Source: Pelodera strongyloides (taxonomy: Eukaryota; Nematoda; Chromadorea; Rhabditida; Rhabditidae). Taken from it: 64,000 nucleotides of DNA. A model generated the notes under the pieces. The model ran no database searches. It was given only the letters and a program-made list of their open reading frames with translations, and was not told the origin of the DNA. A program made the translations under genes and the position numbers. Below are positions 57,601 to 64,000 of this stretch, one piece after another. The first letter of the stretch is position 1. Each line of letters opens with the position of its first letter. The stretch is from assembly GCA_036852015.1 (NCBI GenBank), contig JAANDG010000352.1, positions 87,396-151,395 of the forward strand, written 5' to 3'.

Positions 57601-60600
57601 CACGAATTTAGGTGTTCTTCTCCGTAATGATGGGTTCGATGGCCTTGGGACAAGCGGGTCCTCAATTTGCCACATTTGGAACAGCACTAGGAGCTGCTGG
57701 CGTGATTCTCCAGATTGTGGACAGGGTAAGTAAAGGTTACATTGTTTTCAAGATTTAGTTACAGTATGCGTCACAGCGTCACTATGAACTATTTAGTCAT
57801 TTGTAGTATCCCGATCTCGGTATGTTAGTGTTTCGCACTTTCGCTAACAACTGTTCGTGTACGAACTGAAAATCGTGTATGTAGCTCCGTTCGTGGCATA
57901 ATGTGATTTTGTGTTGTTACTTGCTACTAGCAAGTACTTGCTACTAGTGATCCACGATTATTTTCATTTTATAGTTATTGCATTTTGTAACTTATTTTAG
58001 GAACCTGAAATTGACTCTTATTCAAAAGAGGGCAAGAAGCCTTCGAACGTGACTGGACGTATCGAAGTCAACGATTTGAGGTTCACTTATCCGAGCCGAA
58101 AGGATGTGCCTATTCTCAAGGTGTGGGTGTGAAAGAATAATTTACAGAACAATACCTTATGCCTTATGTAAAGAGCGACTATACTACATTAGTTTTGGAT
58201 TTGGGTGCCTTAGAAATATGCACCACCTGCAAAGTAGTTGATCACAAGTACAGTGGACTGTACTTTGTATTCTGTTGTTGACGGCGGTGGGCGGTGGCCA
58301 TGGTTTGGTTTGGTGGTATGGGGGTGGTCTTGGTTTTTGATATTTATCTTTATCGCGAACGACTTTCCTTGTCTTTTAACATCTCTGTTCAGGGAGTTTC
58401 TTTAACTTGCAATCCTGGAGAAACGGTGGCGCTGGTGGGATCGTCCGGCTGTGGTAAATCAACGATTGTCGGCCTTTTACTTCGCTACTATAACCCAGAT
58501 AGTGGATCGGTGGGTTTATGTAATTGCCTATACCTATAACTAATTGCCAGCATTGCCTAAGAGTCTGTTTGATAATCTAGCATACGGCCCAAAGGAATCC
58601 CGACGATGCCACGCTGACGCTTCAAAACACGGGGTGTTTGCTCGGGACCAAAGATAAAATAATCATGTTGTTATCACCTAGTGTCGCCTAGTGATTCATG
58701 AAGTAGACGAGAATGTGATGTGATCTGCTTCATACTTTAGCTAATGATCCGCTTATCTGTTTTCCTGTTTAGATCACTATCGACGGAATCCCTATTCATG
58801 ATTACAACATCGAGTTTCTCCGCAGAACGGTTGCAGTAGTTAGCCAGGAACCAATTCTTTTCAATTCGTCAATTCTTGAGGTACTGTTTTTGTCATAGTG
58901 CTTGCTGGACGGGTGTTCTATGTCTATATGCCTGTTTAATTCTCAGATACACGTACATGCCCGATTTGTTCTTGTGTTTAAGTAGTCAGGTACGTGTTGG
59001 TGTTGTCCACGGCACATTTTTGTGGGCCTGATACAGTGATACAGCTACGGTCGGGTTCAGTGAATTGTCGGTTTTCCAAATTTGCTCCATTCAGAATCTG
59101 CGCCACGGAAACCCAAGTGCTTCTGAAAAGGAAATCAATTCAGCGTTGAAGAAAGCAAATGCACTCGACTTTATCAATTCGTTCCCTCAGGTGTGTGCTT
59201 CTGTTTCATATAGTTTGGGTGATAAATGTTAAAACGCTTAAAATTCAAATACAAGATGCTAAAATGGGGCTTTCACTGTCTCTATGTATATTTGTTCTCA
59301 AAGTTATTTAGGTTAGATCTAGACGTTTAAACTTGTAGCAAGCATATCCTTTGCTTTGTTCTTTTTTCCATATTCCTACTGTTTCAGGGACTGAACACGT
59401 TGGTTGGAGACCGTGGAGCTCAAATGTCAGGAGGTATGATAATAATGCGCTTGTTTTATTTTTGTACTTTTGGTATATTCACACTTCACACGTTTTTTTT
59501 ATGGAATATTTCCGTTCTCATATTCGGGACCGGAACGCCATTTGAACCAGTAAATATTTTCGTCCATTCTAGGTCAGAAGCAACGTATCGCTATCGCCCG
59601 TGCCCTTTTACGTGACCCCAAGATTCTACTCTTGGATGAGGCTACGAGCGCTTTGGACGCGGAAAGTGAAAGCGTGGTACAGGAAGCGCTGGAAAATGTT
59701 AGTTTCCGCATTATCAGACTTTTTGCGGTGTTTGTGGAAACCTGGGAATGAGGTGGCGCTTGTGCGTAAATTTAGGACGAACTGCGCACGTTATTGCCGG
59801 TGCCGATTTAGATCTGATCATGACCGAGTGCCGTTGCAATCGCATATACTTTAAGTGAAACATTCGTCTATGGGCCATGTTTTTCGACCATTATAACAAA
59901 TTGACTTTAGAACACGCGCATTTGTGCAAGAAGGACAAACTGACTTTCCGGCTTTTGTTGGTAAATCGGTAAATGAGTAAACTGAACGTGTTTAGGCGTC
60001 GGTCGGTCGTACCACTCTGGTGATTGCTCATCGATTATCAACCATTAGGAATGCGGATAAGATTATTGCCATGAAGGCTGGTGAAGGTGAGTTCTTAGAT
60101 CCTATCTTTTATCTTCTTTTATTCCATTTCCATAATTGACGCGTGCGGTAAGGTAAGGGTAGTCGTCTCATCTCTTATTTGCAAAATCCAATTATCCGAT
60201 GCATATATGATTTTTTTTTGGTTCATTTTTCCTATTTTGTAGAGTTCACCGGATAGGTTTGTTATCTATCATTCATGTAGTTGTGCTTCCCATGCGCAAC
60301 TTTCACCAACAACTTCCCATTAAGCAGCAACTCTTTTTCACGAAAAAAATCATATGTATAGGTATGTGTATGTTTCTCCTTTTAGTTGTTGAAGTGGGAA
60401 CACACGATGAACTTTTGGAGCAGAAAGGACTCTACCATGAACTGGTCAACGCACAGGTGTTTGCCGATGTGGATGGGAAGAAATGTAAGGGAGACGAGAC
60501 GTTTAAGAGATTTTTAGGATATATGTAGGATAGCTAGCTTTGTTTGGCGAAGGCTTGGAAGGGAGCAGGCATATACTGAGAGAGAGAGAGACAGAGAGAG

Positions 60601-63600
60601 GGAGAGTGTATAAACAATCAACTAATTATACAGCGCTGAGGCTGAGTAATAAAGAGAAGGGACAAGCAGGCTAGTCTCTGACTATAGGACCAGATACCTA
60701 CGCTACGCGAATAACGCGTACCTTGATTCCATTGTGTTTTAGCGACGAAAACGAAGGCGATCGCCAAGCGTCGTACTTCGCGTCGTATTTCGACCATGTC
60801 ACATAAATCGGACAATTCGCATGGTTATGCAGAGGTTGACTCAGAGGACGAGGATGCAATGGATAAGGCGAGAAAGAAGGACGACAATGAAAAGGATGTG
60901 GATCGGCTGAAAAGAGGTTAGTTATTGGGAGAATTGTTTTTTGGCACTTTTGGAACTCTGGGAGCTTTTGGACTCCAAAAGCTCATGGGCTAGTGGGCGT
61001 CTGTAATTTTGTGTTAGTGTTACGGTCCTTAGTTTTAGTTATGAAGTGATGCACCTTTGCTATCTATGCTCACTTAGGCTTAGGAATTAGTACGGACTTT
61101 ATTGTAACTGTAAATTTGACTTTGGTATAGGCAAGGCAGACTGTCAGCGTGGCGTTAGTTGGTGTCATACTTGTCAGTCTGTATTAATCGGAAGTCGGTT
61201 CTATTGTGTTTGGATTATATTTTCTTTTCTGCAATCACGAGGCGTTTTTGTGGGTGCCTAGTGCCTACTAGTGACTATTTTTTTCAGAACTGAAAGAAGA
61301 GAACGCTGTCGAGGCGAATCTGTTCAAAATTCTCAAGTACGCCCGTCCAGAGTGGCTCTACTTGGTTGTCGGAACGATTAACTGTATCATTCAGGTATGG
61401 TTCATTATTCTACACTTCTTATAATAGGTAGTGTATGTAGCGGTCGTGTTTATGTGGCTTACAATTAGCGAGCTCTTGTGGTGCACAGAAGTTTTTTTCG
61501 TTCTGCTCAGTACTTTTATATTTCAGGGAGTGGTCTTCCCCGTTTTCTCGCTTTTCTTCTCACAGATCATGGAGGTAGTTTATTTATTTTTTTAATTTTG
61601 GTGTACAACTTACCTTACCTTAGCTTAGAGATCCATCGGGATCAGGATTCAGGATACACGTGCTTTCTTAGAGGCTTAGAGCTGAAAAGTTAGGGATGGT
61701 ATCTTGTCTTATACTTGAGATGATGACTGTTGTTTAGGTGTTTTCCGAAATCACTACCAATCCGGAAAAGATGCGAAGAGATGGCCACCATTGGGCGCTC
61801 ATGTTCCTGCTGCTAGCGGCAGTGCAAGCGGTTACTATGGTCCTCCAAGTGGGTATTCTTGATTTTTTATTTGCATTTGTTAAGGGTGTTTAAAGACTTA
61901 AATGTCCTTAATACCCAATATTCTACTCGTGTTTTGCGACTTACGACAACCCCTATTTTGTTAACATCTTGCAATTGTATTGTCGATTTGCATTAATGTT
62001 CAACGAGATTTGTTGTTCCAGGCCACGATGTACGGTATTGCTGCAGAGAGATTGACAATGCGGCTTCGGTCAAAGGTTAGTATTAATTAGTGTTTTTACG
62101 GGCTGTCTGTTTTTTTTTCTATAGTCTACTTAATATCTGTTCAATTACACCATTACACGTGTGTTGTGCAGTCAATAGTCCAATACATAATCCGGCAACT
62201 TACGTACGTAATAAATATTATTATATTATGATTATCCCAGTCGCCAGGCTCCTGGGCTCGGGTCGTTGTCGCGGTGATTATATAACTTGTGGGTAGGGTC
62301 AACGCCTTTTTGATTTGTGCCCAGCTATTCATTAAGTATGTGTGTGGTATTGAGGAACGGTCTTATTACCTAATTACCTTATCGTTCAGGTGTTTCGTAA
62401 TGTGATGCGTCAGGACGGCGAATACTTTGATATGCCACAACATTCGGCTGGAAAGATCTCCACCCGTTTGGCGACCGATGCGCCTAACATTAAGTCGGTA
62501 GGTGGCATTTTGTATTAGTTAATTTGTTCATCTTTGGAAGTAGGAGTAGGTGGGGTATTTTTGACTTTCTTCTAATTGTTGAGCACGAGCAGCGAGCAAT
62601 TTCGCGTTCGATTTTGTTTATTTTTTATTTGGAGTCTGTAGACTAGACTCTACGTTGGCTGACAGGCGGCCTTCCAGAATCTGGGTGGATTCCGGTGAAG
62701 CGTATTTAAACGTGTGAAGTGGTATGGTATGAGTGTTTGATGCGTTTTTGTGTGTGAAATAAAAAAAGTATGATGGGCGAGGGGGAACCGTATTCCCGTG
62801 TATTATAGCTAACTATGTTTACATTCTATAATTCTGTGTTTTAAACGTTGAGGTTCCGGTTGTAGTTTGTACGTTTGTAGTACATGTACAATTGTCCAGA
62901 ATACGCTTCAGGATTTCAGAACCGTGTCCCAAGCCCGCTTTGATAAGATGCTAACCTATATGTTGTATGTTCTATTTTCTATTGCAGGCTATCGACTACC
63001 GTCTCGGCTCTGTGTTCAATGCTGCTGTTGGACTGATTGTTGGTATTGGAATCGCTTTCTACTACGGTTGGCAGATGGCCTTGCTCAGTAAGTACTTTAA
63101 CGCTGTTGTACTTATCATCCAGTCCAGAACTAAAGATGATTTGCTATCATGTGTTGCCATGCGATTAGATTACGCGAACAGTTCCTTATTCATTGTGTTC
63201 AATTAGAAAGTAGATTTTTTAAACTGAGCTGTTCATTGGAATTCAAATAACATGGAAATAGTATTTTTGTAATTTTTTGATTTGTAATTTATTGATCACT
63301 CATAAAAGATAGGCATGTTCAAAATGTTGCCGAAGACATTTTTAATAAGTCACATAAGCCATTCCCAATTACTGTTTTAGTGTTGGGACTGTTCCCCTTC
63401 CTCGGAATCGGTGAAGCACTGCAAGCTAAGATGTTCGAAGGCAGATCGGCCCAAGACGCCAAAGAAATGGAATCATCTGGAAAGGTCACTTTTTGAGATA
63501 TTTTGAGTCTTTTGATTTTGACTGCTCTTCATTTGTGATGCGCCATTGTATTCAAACTTAGCGTATGGAACAATTGCATAGAAAATCAAAGTGGCACGAT

Positions 63601-64000
63601 GAACGGTGACCGCGTAGGGTCTACCAGCTGCGCATCGACTTATCTTTAAATTTAAAGCGAAATGCCAGCTCCTTTGGAAAATTTGCATATGATAAGCAAA
63701 TCCTATGTATCCTATGCTAATTTTGCGCGATCGTCCACGGCTATCGCGCAAAATTAGCATAGGATACATAGGATTTGCTTATCATATGCAAATTTTCCAA
63801 AGGAGCTGGCATTTCGCTTTAATATGTGGGATCCCATCCCGTTCAAACTGAATTTCGTGACCTACGTCCTCCTAGCGCTTATTTATTTTGTGCTAAAGTG
63901 TTACTATTTATTATTTATTTTGCAGGTAGCTATGGAAGCAATCGAGAATATCCGAACAGTGCAGGCACTTACCTTGGAGGCCAGATTGCACGAGAAGTTC
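48649..64000 (+). CDS. P-glycoprotein (ABCB multidrug exporter), 3' truncated by window
   Basis: The first exon is 48649-48710 or, alternatively, 50688-50776. Common exons are 50931-51000, 51979-52079, 52322-52368, 53098-53213, 53332-53394, 53502-53572, 53720-53796, 53995-54089, 54250-54374, 54678-54849, 57612-57725, 58001-58120, 58393-58509, 58773-58880, 59095-59190, 59388-59433, 59573-59697, 59996-60086, 60386-60484, 60743-60916, 61288-61394, 61527-61574, 61738-61848, 62022-62075, 62390-62497, 62988-63087, 63381-63484 and 63926-64000+. All phases fit with no stops; 932 residues are visible of an expected ~1300. The TMD1 exons are followed by NBD1 with Walker [11 protein letters not shown]-loop VVSQEP, signature MSGGQKQ, Walker [13 protein letters not shown] and H-loop IAHRLST. 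A charged linker and TMD2 follow ([18 protein letters not shown]). It would export lipophilic compounds from cells by ATP hydrolysis. Which pgp orthologue it is cannot be told here. Confidence 0.93.
49842..50290. repeat. Repeat cluster with CCATCTCCGG / CCGGAGGTGG motifs
   Basis: GACATGCGCAGG occurs at about 49853 and 50033, and GGACATGCGCAA near 50265. CCATCTCCGG-type motifs on the left face CGGAGGTGGTTCG-type motifs on the right. It looks like an imperfect inverted element in the intron between the two alternative first exons. Confidence 0.5.
50688..50776 (+). CDS. Alternative first exon of the P-glycoprotein gene
   Basis: The frame [20 protein letters not shown] continues to LLSKKK and ends in CG before GTATGT (phase 2), like the exon at 48649-48710 ([22 protein letters not shown] before GTAAGT). 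Both fit exon 50931. A stop codon sits in frame just upstream of the 50688 ATG, so it cannot be internal to the 48649 form. Acceptor-like TTCCAG sites upstream (about 50666 and 50673) could serve trans-splicing. An internal promoter is implied. Confidence 0.6.
51030..51206. repeat. PAL-1 element in P-glycoprotein intron
   Basis: The ends are TTAAAGCGAAATAACGACCG and CGGCGATATTTCGCTTTAA-type sequence. It starts 30 bp after exon 50931-51000 and shares its last TTAA with the next element. Confidence 0.8.
51203..51636. repeat. Long inverted repeat (AGGGCGCGTTCGGG ends)
   Basis: The ~145-bp arms start TTAAGGGCGCGTTCGGGTTG and run through CGTTCGGGTTGGACCTTTCC to CGTGAACACGCAGGGGTTTT; the right arm is the close complement. 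It directly abuts the PAL-1 copy. Confidence 0.85.
55252..55312 (-). ncRNA. Hammerhead ribozyme motif, copy 1
   Basis: On -, CTGATGA (55312-55306) is followed by a 5-bp stem II (55305-55301 with 55273-55269) closing a 27-nt loop. GAAA follows (55268-55265), then a 4-bp stem III (55265-55262 with 55056+200, i.e. 55056 read as 55256-55253) closing GGTTA-type loop sequence, and a GTA cleavage triplet ending at 55252. All invariant core bases are present. Stem I is weak: only a distal TACC/GGTA pairing is evident, so activity is uncertain. Confidence 0.5.
55911..56283. repeat. PAL-type element inserted in the Penelope-like remnant
   Basis: TTTAAAGGGAATATGTATGC at the left and CTACATATTCCCTTTAA at the right pair over about 18-20 bp; the inner match is weak. 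The flanks 55905-55912 and 56280-56290 restore the continuous coding frame of the host remnant, which argues for insertion at a TTAA. Confidence 0.65.
56883..56943 (-). ncRNA. Hammerhead ribozyme motif, copy 2
   Basis: Identical core and stems to copy 1, displaced by 1631 bp in the second direct repeat. Two same-sense ribozymes bracketing a retroelement segment match the known layout of hammerheads in PLE terminal repeats. Confidence 0.5.
60577..60608 (+). repeat. (GA)n tract in P-glycoprotein intron
   Basis: A short GAGAGAGAGAGAGACAGAGA run in the intron before the linker exon. Confidence 0.85.
63652..63822. repeat. PAL-2 perfect palindrome in P-glycoprotein intron
   Basis: It is 171 bp and identical to 30849-31019 except for one central base. 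It lies in the intron between exons 63381-63484 and 63926. Its perfect arms indicate very recent arrival or strong copy correction. Confidence 0.95.

Noticed and set aside
1..64000. tRNA genes, CRISPR arrays, SL RNA or 5S genes
   Set aside because: I looked for T-loop GGTTCGAATCC-type strings and spaced direct repeats and found none with the required structure.

Overview
This window looks like chromosomal DNA of a free-living rhabditid (Caenorhabditis-like) nematode. The evidence is short spliced exons with TTTCAG- or TTTTAG-type acceptors, nematode-specific serpentine chemoreceptor genes, a P-glycoprotein gene with typical nematode exon structure, and dense palindromic MITEs ending in TTTAAA. 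I saw no tRNA, rRNA, CRISPR array or bacterial-type operon. Gene models were built by hand from acceptor/donor sites and reading-frame phase, so exon ends are inferences unless stated.

Layout. (1) 1-4.4 kb: a complete five-exon srg-like chemoreceptor gene on +. (2) 5.7-13.9 kb and 15.4-24.7 kb: a tandem pair of 21-exon genes on + (called gene A and gene B here). They encode secreted-then-anchored type I membrane proteins of about 730 residues that I do not recognise; nearly every exon has the same length in both copies. (3) 25.5-28.9 kb and 31.5-32.9 kb: two paralogous RING/B-box-type zinc-finger genes on -. The larger one carries an acidic insert of degenerate ~45-residue repeats. (4) 35.2-37.9 kb and 43.6-44.5 kb: remnants of str/srh-type chemoreceptor genes on -, one split by a palindromic element. 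(5) 39.3-43.6 kb: a cluster of TTTAAA palindromic elements. It includes a 3.6-kb segment bounded by inverted PAL-4 ends that encloses a phase-consistent but stop-containing set of exons. (6) 48.6 kb to the window end: a P-glycoprotein (ABCB) gene on + with two alternative first exons. TMD1, NBD1, the linker and most of TMD2 lie in the window; NBD2 lies beyond it.

Mobile DNA is the dominant theme. At least ten palindromic families sit in introns and intergenic gaps. Several abut head to tail and share one TTTAAA, some are nested, and one has an empty site in a paralogue. The 2.8-kb intron 11 of the P-glycoprotein gene holds an antisense, decayed Penelope-like retroelement (PLE). It consists of a 1631-bp-spaced direct repeat, and each copy carries a hammerhead ribozyme core. 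This is the most interesting structure I found. The labels PAL-1 to PAL-6 used below are mine, not database names.
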